Assembly (NCBI GenBank): GCA_018292915.2
Contig: JACVVK020000223.1
Location: 149,501 to 213,500 of the forward strand
Direction: 5' to 3'
From: Batillaria attramentaria
Lineage: Eukaryota > Mollusca > Gastropoda > Batillariidae
DNA length: 64,000 bases
Made by a program: the position numbers and the translations under genes. Below are positions 23,954 to 39,500 of the stretch, piece by piece (the first letter of the stretch is position 1; each line of letters begins with the position of its first letter). The notes beneath the pieces were generated by a model that was not told where the DNA came from, searched no databases, and was given only the letters and a program-made list of their open reading frames with translations.

Positions 23954-24064
23954 GCACCCTTTTGCCCTCATGAGGTAGGTAAGTGTGTGTATCAGGTGGA
24001 GAGAGAGAGAGAGAACACGCTGTCTATTTCTATTTGTATTGTTGAAGAATATAATGTATGCACG

Positions 24065-24322
24065 TCAGTGGCGGCGGAAGACGGTATTTCCCCGGGTGGG
24101 GGGGGGGGGTCACGTGGTTTTTTTTTTTGTTTTGTTGTTGTTGTTGGTTGGGGTTTTTTTTTGTTTTTTTTGTTTTTTTGGGGGGGTGGCGGGGGGGGGG
24201 GGTCTTCTTTACTTTTCTTTAGTCCACGGGATTTAAGGGGGCGGGGGGGGGGGGGGGGGGCAAAAGATACTCCCCCCTCCCCCCCCCAAAAGGGGGGAAG
24301 AACAGGCACCGCTTCCGCCACG
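24065..24322. mobile_element. Short element with long G, T and C runs and inverted ends (hAT-like)
   Basis: CAGTGGCGGCGGAAG at the left faces CGCTTCCGCCAC at the right. The interior is homopolymer runs. Flanks GTATGCAC and GTATGTAC are a plausible 8 bp duplication with one mismatch. Confidence 0.55.
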
Positions 24323-24567
24323 TATGTACCTCATGTGCTTCAGGTATAAGTAATTCGCTAGTCTGTGCAATGAATTAAGCCCTAAGAGAGAGAGAGAGAG
24401 AGAGAGAGAGCATGACCATGATACTGATTTCTTATTATCAACGGAAAACTTAAACACAAAGGTCAATTTTCGAACATTATGGCGCTACAGATACTACATA
24501 ACTAAAAAAAAAGAACAACTTCACTACATAAGCATTAAAACAAAACTGAAAACCAAACCAGTCAGTC

Positions 24568-24598
24568 TCACACACACACACAGACACACACACACACA

Positions 24599-24645
<47 letters not shown>
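24568..24645. repeat. (AC)n microsatellite
   Basis: CA repeats with CAGACA interruptions. Confidence 0.95.
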
Positions 24646-24647
<2 letters not shown>

Positions 24648-24780
24648 CGTCAGGGAGAAGAAACTGTTCATTTATAATGTATGATAATGTATGGACTTCA
24701 TAAGAACTGCTGATGCGATTAGCAAAATATAATGTTATTTTAGTACAACTGAATATACTGTGTTCTTCGTTCTCTCTCTC

Positions 24781-24781
<1 letters not shown>

Positions 24782-24832
<51 letters not shown>

Positions 24833-24850
24833 CGTGTGCGTGCGTGTGTT
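24782..24850. repeat. (TG)n microsatellite
   Basis: TG repeat ending in TGCG variants. Confidence 0.95.
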
Positions 24851-24877
24851 CAATATATGACTGAACAACGAAAGCTT

Positions 24878-25035
24878 GTATAGCGGTGGACTGCAAAGTT
24901 TCAGTGTTCTGGCCGTGAGTTCGAATCCCGGCTGATGCCAAATATTTGTGTTGTCTTTTACCTCGTCTCTGATGTCATCCGCATAGGGCGGAGGGGGAGG
25001 AAGGGAGGGGGGGGGGCACGTTAAACCTTAAATAA
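24878..25035 (+). mobile_element. Diverged tRNA-derived SINE
   Basis: GTATAGCGGTGGACTGC and CGTGAGTTCGAATCCCGGCT resemble tRNA A and B boxes. They are followed by AAATATTTGTGTTG and a GATGTCATCCGCATAGGG block that parallels the S1 middle. It ends near ACGTTAAACC. It is a distant S1 relative. Confidence 0.6.
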
Positions 25036-25131
25036 CCACCCAAATCTGGCTGAATGAGCAATTCTTCATAATCAAGTAAATCCTCATTCTTAAAGTCCCA
25101 CATGTTCGTAACGAGTTCTATGCGTAGTGGA

Positions 25132-25303
25132 GGGGAGCCGGGGTGGTCGAATGGTAGAGCGTTGGACTTCTAATGCTCGGGGCGTGAGTTCGATCCCGGC
25201 TGGGGCCAAATATTGTGCTGGCTTTATCATCGTTGCCCCTAAACACCCACCCACCCCTATACGTAGTGGGAAAGGACGATAAACTCTCAAACACCCAAGC
25301 CGC
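25132..25303 (+). mobile_element. tRNA-derived SINE S1, rearranged tail
   Basis: The tRNA head and middle are intact to CGTTGCCCC. Then comes AAACACCCACCCACCCC, followed by a second, diverged tail GGGAAAGGACGATAAACTC. It is either an internal deletion plus insertion or two overlapping copies. Confidence 0.8.
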
Positions 25304-25586
25304 CCACACTTCATAATCAGTTCTGAGGTGAAAAAAAAAAATGTCGCTTACAAAGGTGTAAGGCTGTCTGCCAAATGAATAGATGTTCCTTTCGGCCAAT
25401 GCGACAATTGTCGTGACTGTGCGGTTTCTTAACAGTAGAGAAATTTGGCCTAACGCTTCTCGGCATATCTGCACTACAGGTCGATCGACCAACTGAAGTC
25501 GCTATCATCAGCGCCGTGTAGCTGGTCTTTAGTCCGACACCAAATAAAGTCGTCTGCTCGTTACGCGGTACGCTTATACGTGGGAG

Positions 25587-25722
25587 GGGGGAGGGGGTGT
25601 TTGGGAGTTTAACGTCCTTTTCCACCACATACGGGTGATATCAAAGACGGGGCAACGATGAAAAGGCTAGCACAATATTTGGCTCCAGCCGGGATTCGAA
25701 CTCACGACCCGACCATTGGAAA
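25587..25722 (-). mobile_element. tRNA-derived SINE S1, truncated tRNA end
   Basis: Tail, middle and B-box region are present. The sequence departs from the family after the B box. Confidence 0.8.
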
Positions 25723-25740
25723 CGCTTACCACAATGGTTT

Positions 25741-26036
25741 CAGATGCTATAATAATAATAACAACAACAATAATAATAATAATAATAACTGAGGTTTGTA
25801 TAGGCGCTTTACCCAGTTTCTTGAGTTGGCTCAAAGCGCCGCGAACTGAACCCAACGCGCACGCTCACGTGAATCACACACATTCTCTCACACTCTGGAC
25901 ATGACCACATTACAATCACGTCAGTGGTGCGGAGCCACGTACGAGAAGGAAAAAATTCTTTGCCTCCAGTGATTCTCGAACCTGACCTCTCGCATTGGCG
26001 ACAAAGTCTCTTAACCGCTAGACCACCGACCGCCCC
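25741..26036 (-). mobile_element. Second tRNA-derived SINE type
   Basis: On the minus strand GGTGGTCTAGCGGTTAAGAG and AGGTTCGAGAATC are good A and B boxes. The other end has GCTCAAAGCGCC-type sequence and an (ATT)n tail at 25750-25790. A related tail occurs at 44650-44700. Confidence 0.65.
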
Positions 26037-26154
26037 ACGTGACCCAAGTGACTGAATCGGAGGCACAGGTTAAAGCACATTCGATGATAAGTTTCCACAA
26101 CGTTGTTCCACGCACTGAGACTTAACGATCTGCAATCTCAGCAAAAAGCCGCAA

Positions 26155-26157
<3 letters not shown>

Positions 26158-26189
<32 letters not shown>

Positions 26190-26216
26190 AGTGTGTGTGT
26201 GTGTGTGTGTGTGTGT
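26158..26216. repeat. (TG)n microsatellite
   Basis: TG repeat with one TCAG interruption. Confidence 0.95.
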
Positions 26217-26234
26217 TTTGAATGCGACTCTTTC

Positions 26235-26512
26235 GACTGTGCATAATCCAGACAACTCTGTCACAGTTGCAGAGTTTTCAGCGTTTCGGAGGCTATTATA
26301 AAACCAGAGCGCGAGTTTTCCGTGACACCAACGTGCTTTTGGTAAGTGAGCGAGACATATTGCTGTAGTGTCTGGCGGGTGTTGAGTGCTGCACGATCTT
26401 TCTCGATCAATGTCAAAACGCAAACGGACCTGTGAAATAGGCTGCCCCTGGAAAGGTGTTTTAGGGACGCTGAAAACCTATGGCAGAGTTGACTGTGCAG
26501 TTTGCACAGTCG
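26235..26512. mobile_element. Foldback MITE, family F1
   Basis: The left end contains AACTCTGTCACAGTTGCAGA then GTTTTCAGCG. The right end has the inverse CGCTGAAAAC, then GCAGAGTTGACTGTGC. The interior is the reverse complement of 57111-57398, sharing GAGTGCTGCACGATCTTTCT. Confidence 0.8.
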
Positions 26513-26882
26513 GACAGCTCTTTATAACACACTGTTTGCGCTTTTAATCCCTACACTTCACACAAAATACTCTTCCCTGACCGAGCAAACGTTGGCATAC
26601 AACGCATTCTGAGGGCCAAAGTGCATGTAGCGGGATAGCAAATGCATGCATTATGTCAACAGACTTGCGTGTGATACTGATAGCGCTTTAGTTCCGTTTC
26701 TGAGCGAGTGCCAAACTGCTTCAAAATAACCGTCTTCTTATGTGGCGCCTTTGTTATCTATACAATAGTTTTATGTATGGTGCCTAGCGTTGAGCATGTG
26801 GCCTATTGTGTGTGGGGTGTTAACGGCTGTGCAACGTAACCTGTGCAAAACTGGTTTGTGCTGAAATACGCACAAGCATCGT

Positions 26883-26883
<1 letters not shown>

Positions 26884-26913
<30 letters not shown>

Positions 26914-26980
26914 CGCACGCACGCACACTGGCTCGCGCGAGCACGCACCACACACGAAAGCCATGTATTGTGCTTCAGTG

Positions 26981-27050
<70 letters not shown>
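26884..27050. repeat. (AC)n and (TG)n microsatellites in inverted arrangement
   Basis: CA repeats at 26884-26930 and TG repeats at 26981-27050 are about 50 bp apart and could form a hairpin. Confidence 0.9.
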
Positions 27051-27054
<4 letters not shown>

Positions 27055-27241
27055 TTCCTGCATGCATGCATGTGTGTGTATGTACGTGTCTGGTTTGTGT
27101 TTGTCAGTCTCCATTTTCGTTTGATTTACGTCAGCACATGACTAATATCTATAACGGTAAGAGGTGCCAAAAAAGGTAGCCGAACGCGAGAATAAACCCT
27201 GAAATCTGACCCGAACCTCAGTCTTACCAACGAAAAGTTAA

Positions 27242-27411
27242 CCCTTTCACTGCCGCTTTCGCATTATTTCATGACTGGCAACAATGGGCCACCTGTTACA
27301 TTAGTTGAAAATGTTAAATGTGCATTTTCCAGTAGTTAGGGGAAAAAAGCTCTTTGACGCAGAAGAGACGTTATCCGTGAGTGAACTGAAACGCGTCTGG
27401 CAGTGAAAGGG
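27242..27411. mobile_element. 170 bp piggyBac-like MITE
   Basis: Ends are CCCTTTCACTGCC and GGCAGTGAAAGGG, flanked on both sides by TTAA (27238-27241 and 27412-27415). CCC ends with TTAA duplications are the piggyBac signature. No transposase. Confidence 0.82.
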
Positions 27412-27417
27412 TTAAAG

Positions 27418-27690
27418 GGGCAAATGCTACCAGATGGTTCTGAGCTGGTGTGGTGATATCTATCATCACACCACTAAGACACCTGCACAGTGACAGCGTC
27501 TGTAATGCTGGCACTGAGCCAACAAAAAGTACTTGAAGACGCCGCGACCACACTTAGCGCTCTAGTAGTGTAACAACAGTCGCAGAATTTGAATGTTCGA
27601 TCGCTCGCGCAAAGTGTAAACAACATTGTATCGCGTTTAGAGCTGTACTAATCATCAGGTAGTAATCAGCATGTAGCTCGAAAAGTGGCT
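27418..27690 (-). repeat. Dispersed repeat R320, reverse copy
   Basis: Has GGTTCTGAGCTGGTGTGGTG, ATCATCACACCACTAAGACA and GAATGTTCGATCGCTCGCGC in family order, next to the piggyBac-like MITE. Confidence 0.75.
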
Positions 27691-27749
27691 GAAAATCCGT
27701 CATTTTGATGGCTCCCTTCCACCATATAGCTTTCGGTTTCACTCGTCAC

Positions 27750-27924
27750 TGGTGGGTGTTTGGGTGGGTGTTTGGGAGTTTAACGTCCTTTTCCACATAA
27801 GGGTGATATCAAAGACGGGACAGCGAGATAAAGGCCAGCACAATTATTTGGCCCCAGCCGGGATTCGAACTCGCGGCCCGAGCATTGAAAGTCCAAAGCT
27901 CTTACCATTCGGCCACCCCGGCTC
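27750..27924 (-). mobile_element. tRNA-derived SINE S1, full length, with 12 bp duplication
   Basis: TTCACTCGTSAC flanks at 27738-27749 and 27925-27936 with one mismatch. Confidence 0.9.
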
Positions 27925-28407
27925 TTCACTCGTGACGTCACCTTATCAACTGTCGCGACCCCTCCGGTCGTCGTCCGAGAGGCTTGTCAAAATTCCCATA
28001 TTGAGCGCTCTTTCGTTTTGTCGCACCAACCATTTTGGAATTCGCTGCTTGCAAATCTGAGAAATACGCCAACACTGTCTGTTTTTGATAGCATTCTTAA
28101 AACGTTTCGTCCAGTAATTTCTTGTGCAGAGCCTTCCAGTAATTTTTTGTGTGACTAGTCAGTTTCACCAGTGCATGTCTGTCCATCGTTTGTAAAATTA
28201 AAATGTGCGTGAGTGTCGGTGAGTGACTGGCTGATCCGTCGCGGCCGGTTCTGGTGTTCAAACGCATCCACACCGCACCAAATACGTTTCTCCAGATATC
28301 TGATGGTTACACGAGTGACAGTCAGATATCATGATGTTTGTGATTTCCGATATAATTATGTTTATGAGTGGTTTTATAGTTTAAGAGCGTCAGTGCTTTG
28401 GACTCAT

Positions 28408-28409
<2 letters not shown>

Positions 28410-28489
<80 letters not shown>

Positions 28490-28598
28490 CCCGGCTGGGG
28501 CCAAATATTTCTTCTGGCTTTTTTTATCGTTGCCCTGTCTTTGATATCACCCGTATGTGGTGGAAAAGGACGTTACACCCCAAACACCCACCCACCCC

Positions 28599-28680
<82 letters not shown>

Positions 28681-28690
28681 GGCGCGCGCG
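28410..28690 (+). repeat. Two (TG)n arrays with a SINE S1 fragment between them
   Basis: TG at 28410-28487 replaces the tRNA head of an S1 copy that continues from the B box at 28488 to its CACCCACCC tail at 28600. A second TG array runs to about 28674 and ends CGCGCG. Confidence 0.88.
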
Positions 28691-28694
28691 AACG

Positions 28695-28832
28695 AGAGAT
28701 TAGATTTACTTGTGTGCCTGACTGAGGCTTCTGTTAGTGCAAGTTTTAGTTGTTATTATTATGTCTTATTATTATGTGTTATGGTGGCCTATAATTTCCC
28801 TTCTGGGATTAATAAACTAATCTGAATTTGAA
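28695..28832 (+). repeat. Dispersed repeat also present inverted at 37621-37745
   Basis: GAGGCTTCTGTTAGTGCAAG, TTATGGTGGCCTATAATTT and TTAATAAACTAATCTGAATT match the complement of 37621-37745. It resembles the 3' end of a SINE or LINE. Confidence 0.65.
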
Positions 28833-28900
28833 CACAAGCCTAAATAGCAAGCTAGTCTGTTTTTACCTACGTATCACCGAGCGCGTTTCCCCACCCTGTC

Positions 28901-29070
28901 GGGGAGCCGGGGTGGTCGAATGGTAGAGCGTTGGACTTCTAATGCTCGGGTCGTGAGTTCGATCCCGGCTGGGGCCAAATATTTGTGCTGGCTTTTTCAT
29001 CGTTGCCCCGTCTTTGATATCACCCTATGTGGTGGAAAAGGACGTTAAAGCCCCAAACACCCACCCACCC
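28901..29070 (+). mobile_element. tRNA-derived SINE S1, full-length reference copy
   Basis: A 170 bp copy with perfect 14 bp duplication TTCCCCACCCTGTC at 28887-28900 and 29071-29084. The head begins GGGGAGCCGGGGTGGTCGAA. The B box lies near GTGAGTTCGATCCC. The body runs to CACCCACCC. Confidence 0.95.
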
Positions 29071-29096
29071 TTCCCCACCCTGTCAGTGCTAGCGTC

Positions 29097-29189
29097 GAAT
29101 CCGTACCCGCCGTCAAGGAAGCTTTTTAACCCCCATTGTATGTTTTGTTATGACGACCACCCGACCTCTTCAGTTTTGCACAGCACCCC
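29097..29189 (+). promoter_or_regulatory. Conserved upstream block of gene B
   Basis: TCCGTACCCGCCGTCAAGG, then TTGTTATGACGACCACCCGA, then CAGCACCCC match the order upstream of gene C. Ends about 90 bp before the ATG. Confidence 0.72.
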
Positions 29190-29280
29190 TGTGTTACGAG
29201 ATTGTGGATCAGTCTTGTCTTCTCATTACTCCAAGCGCCCACCGGTACGAGGTCAGTGTGACTGGACAAACACACAAAGA

Positions 29281-33663
<4,383 letters not shown>

Positions 33664-33946
33664 TTCTGCGTAAGCTGATAAGGATTTTAAAAAAATGTGA
33701 TGGCATGAAATCTGCTGTGATAATGTCAGTGACTACAGCTTTTGTTTTTAAAGATTAATAAGGGTTTTTTTTTTCTAATTTTTTAAGTATGGGTACACAG
33801 GAATATATCTATATCATTGGTCATTACGGTCACCATCAGTAACTTAATTTTTACAAAAAATTAGATTAATAAGGTTCTGTGCGTCTGTTGTGTTTGTGTT
33901 GTATTGTGTGCGTGCGTGATCTCAAATATGTTCCGCTCCCTCCTAT

Positions 33947-34228
33947 CTGTCCGCTCTCATTCAGCTCTACACACCATCCCGCAACCTCCGTTCTTCCTCC
34001 GATGCCCGTCTTCTCCGTATTCCCATCCGTCGGAAAAAGTTTCAAGGCCAGCGTGCTTTTTCATACATTGGTCCTGTAATCTGGAACGGCCTCCCCTCTC
34101 ACATCCGTCATGCTCAGTCGTTAGCAGTCTTTAGGTCTCACCTTAAAACACACCTTTTCTCCATGCAGTAGAACCCCCCCCCCCAACCCCCCTCTGTCTA
34201 TCTCTGCATGCCACCCGCAAAAAAAAAT

Positions 34229-34273
<45 letters not shown>

Positions 34274-34390
34274 GTACGTTATAGACGTTGTTTTATGTTA
34301 TGTGTAGTTTATGTACGCGCCCTGAGCTCTTGTGAGATGGGGCGCCACAAATACTCTTTATTATTATTATTATCATTATTATAATGATTA
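33947..34390 (+). mobile_element. 5'-truncated LINE, ORF2 C-terminus
   Basis: The frame 33947-34171 encodes 74 residues ending in a stop. It contains YTPSRNLRSSSDARLLRIP, AFSYIGPVIWNGLPSHIR and FRSHLKTHLFSMQ, the usual end of CR1/Jockey-type reverse transcriptase ORFs. The 3' part has a TG tract, CGCGCCCTGAGCTCTTGTGA and an (ATT)n tail. It sits 0.3 kb after the gene B stop. Confidence 0.85.
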
Positions 34391-34993
34391 TTATTATTTA
34401 CTGTGTGCAGTAGGGGTCTAGGTCGGTACGTGTGTACCTCCAGGGCTAGCTCTTAAACCAAGATATATTCCTATCTCTAATGCATACGACAGTGACGTTA
34501 TGTTTAATGATAATTGTCTTCATCATGTTTAGTTCCCAGAAGGCCAGACGACTGCAAGGCGGAGTTTTCACATTCGCTTTTGTTTGTTTGTTTGTTTCAG
34601 CGGGTTTTTTTTCCCCCCACACAGCTTCTGGTCACAGTGTTGGACTGATGGATTTCCCATGCTGCATTGGCGATCGTTATTCTTTCAATGCAGGCTCTCA
34701 GAAATATTTTTTTATAGACGTGAATAAGAGAACACAGTGTGCCACAGTACCTTATGATTTTTAATGGAGTGCTGATTAATGTTTTTTTGTTTTTGTTTTT
34801 GTTTTTGGTTTTTGGCGGGGGTGGGGGGGAGGGAGCATGGCGGGAGGAAAAGGGGAGGGCATTTGAAATATGTGTGTTTTGGGTCACTTTCCGCACACTC
34901 GGCAATGAGGAATCACCAACTGCTCAGATAATATTCAAAACTGTGATAATTTTGAGCAGTTCATCGTGGTGTGCGCGATGTATTGTACTCCAC

Positions 34994-35163
34994 TGGAGAG
35001 AGAGAGAGAGAGATGGTGTGATAGTGAGTGGGTGTGTGTGAGTGAGTGGGTGTGTGTGAGAGTGAGTGAGTGTGTGTGAGAGAGAGAGAAAGTGAGAGTG
35101 AGTGAGAGTGAGTGTGAGAGTGAGTGAGAGTGAGAGTGAGTGAGAGTGAGTGAGAGAGAGTGA
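34994..35163. repeat. (GAGT)n-rich compound microsatellite
   Basis: Mixed GA, GTGTG and GAGT units. Confidence 0.93.
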
Positions 35164-35325
35164 TTTAACCAAACAATGATTAATTTTCAATCAGCCGTTG
35201 CTACAAAAAAAGAAAGGATGACGAGAAATAACGAACGAACGAACGAACTTACTTTATTTTCCAACGGAAGTGATTTAACCAAACAATGATTAATTTTCAA
35301 TCAGCCGTTGCTACAAAAAAAGAAG
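35161..35325. repeat. Direct duplication of a ~53 bp segment
   Basis: GTGATTTAACCAAACAATGA plus TTAATTTTCAATCAGCCG occurs at 35161-35212 and again at 35271-35325. Between the copies is a short stretch with (GAAC)n. Confidence 0.88.
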
Positions 35326-35459
35326 AAGATTACAATGACAAGATAAAAGGAAATAGGAAATACAAGAAAAAAAAGAAGAAAGAAAAACAATGGCAAAATA
35401 AAGAAAAATGAAAAATTACTCGAAAGAAATATTACTCGAAAAAAAAACAAAAAAAAACT

Positions 35460-35535
35460 CTCTCTCTCCCCCTCACAGAGAGAGAGAGAGAGGGGGGTGG
35501 GGTGGCGGGCAGGCAGGCAGGCAGACAGACAGACA
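35460..35535. repeat. CT/GA and CAGG/CAGA simple repeats
   Basis: CT and GA tracts form a short inverted pair, followed by GGCA and GACA repeats. Confidence 0.85.
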
Positions 35536-35939
35536 CAGACGGCTATAGAGAGCTTGCAACTTGTATAATGCCTAAGTATAACGTGTATGTTTCAGGAAAT
35601 TTTTCAATTGACCAACTATAACAAATAAAATAATTTCAATACAACTCCAGTTTCACTGTGTTCCTCTCTCCCTCTCTCTCTTCTATGCATGATCGAATGA
35701 GCAATGGTTTACTGTCAACAGATTTAGGCCTCAAGTGCATGCGATAGCGTTGTTCTGGCGATAAGCCAGTTCCAACCTACCTCAAAGTACGTCCTGTGTG
35801 GAGCCTTTATACAGCAGTTTATCATGCTTAGCAGTTAGCACTGTACAGGCGGTCAATTGTGGATGCGTGCGTGCGTGCGAGCGTGCGTGCGAGCGTGCGA
35901 GTGTGTGTGTGTGCATGCGTGCGTGCGTTATGACTGTGC

Positions 35940-36200
35940 AACTTACCTTGTTACTGTTTCCGTGGTATCTTTCATCACACCACCTAGCCACCTGGACAGT
36001 GACAGCGTCTGCAATGCTGGCACCGAGCCAACAGAAACGTACTCGATGATGCGGCGACCACACTGAGCGCTTCAGTAGTGTAACAACAGTCCTACAATTT
36101 GAATGTTCAACCGCTCGCGCAAAGTGTTAAAAAAATGTATCGCATTAAGAGCTGTACTAATCACCAAGGTGGTTTAAGAAAGATGGAATTAGCCCGTTTA
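35940..36200 (-). repeat. Dispersed repeat R320, reverse copy
   Basis: ATCATCACACCACCTAGCCA, CAGTGACAGCGTCTGC and GAATGTTCAACCGCTCGCGC are in family order. Confidence 0.75.
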
Positions 36201-36379
36201 AACGCTCATATAATAATATCATAGTTACTAGGTTTCACATGTTCTGGGAAAGTTGGGGTTTGAACACTTACCCGGTTTGGTGCAAATGGCGCCCAATATG
36301 TGTTGTGCCATTGTACGGGGCAGAACACATTCCAGAGACTGTTTGGAACTTTGTCGATGCGTTTTGGTCAATGGGAGGG

Positions 36380-36483
36380 GAGTCCGTACCCGCTGTTAAG
36401 GGGTGGCTCTCCCCCCCCCCCCTTTGAACCGTCTTGTTATGACGACCACCCGACCCAGTTCAATGTCGCAACGCACCCGTACC
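36380..36483 (+). promoter_or_regulatory. Conserved upstream block of gene C
   Basis: TCCGTACCCGCTGTTAAGG, TTGTTATGACGACCACCCGA and CAATGTCGCAACGCACCCGT give the best complete version of the shared block. It ends about 115 bp before the ATG. Confidence 0.72.
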
Positions 36484-36597
36484 TGTCAGTGGATTGTAGA
36501 TAAGTGAAATCAGTCCAGTAAGGGCCCGCCTCGATCGATAAACACCCGCAAGGGACCAGCCGACCCGGTCACTTTCAGTGTGTGTAGATCTGCCAGT

Positions 36598-39500
36598 ATG
36601 GCGGCGTTGTGGACTGCTCTTGCCGCTTTCTTGGCTGCTTGTTTTGGTGAGATTTCATTTTGGTTTAGACTTATTATTATTATTATTATTAACAGCATTT
36701 CAAGGGTGGGTGGGTGTTTGATGGTTTAACGTCCTTTTCCACCACATACGGGTGATATCAAAGACGGGGCAACGATGAAAAAGCCAGCTCAAATATTTGG
36801 CCCCAGCCGGGATACGAACTCACGACCCGAGCATTAGAAGCCCAACGCTCTACCATTCGACCACCCCGGCTCCCCTAACAGCATTTCAACTGACCCGCTG
36901 AATTGTGTATTGTTTGTGAATGTTTAGGGACCCAAAGAAAGAAAATAACAACGTTTTTTTACGGGGCTGTAAGGCCCGTGCTTGACCAGGGGGGAAAACC
37001 GTGACAGAAGAAAGGCATCACTTTTCGTACTGTTTTCTGTTTAATTAATTAAAGATTATTTTCGGCTTCAGAACTGATCTCAAATGGTAGTTCATTGGCT
37101 AGACTAAAAACGAGCAACTGTTGTAAAAGTGTGTTTAAAAAAAAAACAAACAACTAGCATTCATACGTGAACCCTTCCCCCTCAGCTGCACACAACTGAC
37201 AAGAAGGAAGTTTAATTGTATAGTGCGTTTGGGGGAGCCGGTGTCGTAGAATATTTCGGAACCAGGATAAATCGGAACCGGTTCCCAAAAATCCTAGGAT
37301 ATTTCCGAACCATTCCCATTTATCCTAGAATAACCCTAGGATATCCTAGGATAACCCTAACCCTATTCCCATTTATCCTAGGATATCCTAGGGTAAATCG
37401 GAATGGTTATGAAAATTCCTGCCACCAAGGCCAGGATAAATCGGAATGGTTCCCATTCGTCCGGTTCCGAAATATCCTGTAACACCGGGATAGCCGAATG
37501 GTAGAGCGTTGGACTCTCAATGCTCGGGTCGTGAGTTCGAATCCCGGCTGGGGCCAAATATTTGTGCCGGCCTTATTCTCGTTGCCCCGTCTTTGATATC
37601 ACCCTTACGTGGTGGAAAAGTCAATTCAATTCAATTCAGATTACTTTACTTATCCCAGGAAGGAAAATTATAGGCCACCATTAGACAAAATAATGACATA
37701 ACAACAAAATAAAACTTGCACTAACAGAAGCCTCACCTACGAAAAACTTAAACTTCAAACACACACAAATGATCGCGGAGATCCGTGACAAGCATTACTG
37801 CGCTTCATCATTGAAGGTGTTGTTCCGGTATGCCCCCCCCCCCCCCCCCCCGACAGATTGTCAATATATATATTTACATCTTGTTTTACAGAGTAGCCTT
37901 TTATCTTTTTGTAACGACCTGGCAGAGGCAGACTTTGTTTAGCCACGAATTGGCTTTGTTGCTTGCGAAGCGTTTAGCCCTAAACAACTAACAAATTCAA
38001 AATAATGCTTTGGGGTCATACACTGACGTTGCTGTGTCTTAAGGCCTCACGAAGGTTTTAAGAGCACACGTCATTGTCACGTGAGGCTTTCGTGGGGAGT
38101 ATATTTCAGGATAATTTCAATACTTTCCCTTTTTCTGCTCGTGTTTTCACTAACAATTTCACTCATGCCGAGAGGCCACGAAAAACTTGAACTGAGAACA
38201 CCGACTGACATGAAATGAATTAGGTCACCAGGCAAGGATAAACGTTTTCTCTGTTCTACTGTAGGTACACGAAAGTGGCTCCGTAGAAATAGGGTAGGGT
38301 AGGGAAAATTAGACTTTTTTATAATTATGTGACCCGTTCTCGCAAAAGGGACCTTAAGTCGCGCTAGGTCGAACGCCGCTACAGGCGAAAAGAGTGCCGG
38401 GGGTCAGTATGGCCGCCTTGTGAGTAGCCAACTTCAGCTGCTGATATCTCTGTCAATTTTAGTAGTACAGCTTTCATTCTTATATTGAATTAAAATGCAT
38501 AACCAGTAGATTTCAGTGATATACATATTTCAAAATTGATATTTTTCGACTTACGGTCCCTTTTGTGCGAATAGGGGAACGTGAAACAAATTCGATCCTA
38601 ACATTTTATTACAGAAGAGAGCACAGGCCCCTGTTGCTGTCAGTGGTGGTCTCCGTGAATTTTTGGCTCCCTTGTGTAACAATGGGAGTCTATGTTGTAA
38701 CCCTCCGTCGTCTGTCTGTGTGTGTGTGTGTGTGTCTGTCTGTGGGTGTGTCCGCAGTAAACCTTAACATTGGCATTTTCTCAGAATCTACAAAGAGCAG
38801 AGTCACCAAACTTGGCATACCGATAGGCAGCCATAAGACCTTTCAAAATATATAATTTTGAATGACCTTGACTCAAGGTCAAGGTCACTAAAGCTGTCTG
38901 TTTGAAAATTTTACATAGGCATTTTCTTGGAGTCTACAAATGCCAGAGGTTTTGAACTTTGCATGATGATAGACATTGATAAGAACTTTACAGATATACA
39001 TGTATTCAATGGCCTTGTGTGAAGGTCAAGGTCAGACAAGTTATTTTCCGCATTTCCGTAGAAAACCTTAACATTGGCATTTTCTCAGAATCTACAAACA
39101 GCACAGGCACCAAACTTGGCATGCTGATAGACAGCCATAAGGCCTTTCAAAATATATCATTCTGAGTGACCTTGACTCAAGGTCAAGGTCACTAAAGCTG
39201 TTTGTTTTAAAATTTTGCATTGGCATTTTCTTGGAATCTACAAAAACCGGAGGTTTTAAACTTTGCATGATGATAGACATTGATAACAACTTTACAGAGG
39301 TACATGTATTCAGTGGCCTTGTGTCAAGGTCAAGGCTGTACAAGCTATTTTCCGCATTTCCGCAGTAAACCTTAACATGGGCATTTTCTCAGAATCTACA
39401 AAAAGCAGAGGCACCAAACTTGGCATGCTGATAGACAGCCGTAAGACCTTTCAAAATATAACATGTTGAATGACCTTGACTCAAGGTCAAGGCCACTAAA

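Noticed and set aside
28901..28976. tRNA-like sequences with A and B boxes
   Set aside because: They are SINE heads: the sequence continues into a shared body and is flanked by target duplications, and no clean cloverleaf closes.
37320..37400. CCCTAACCCTA-like sequence suggesting interstitial telomere repeat
   Set aside because: It is part of the TCCTAGGATA palindromic interior of the Ginger-like MITE and is not a (TTAGGG)n tract.
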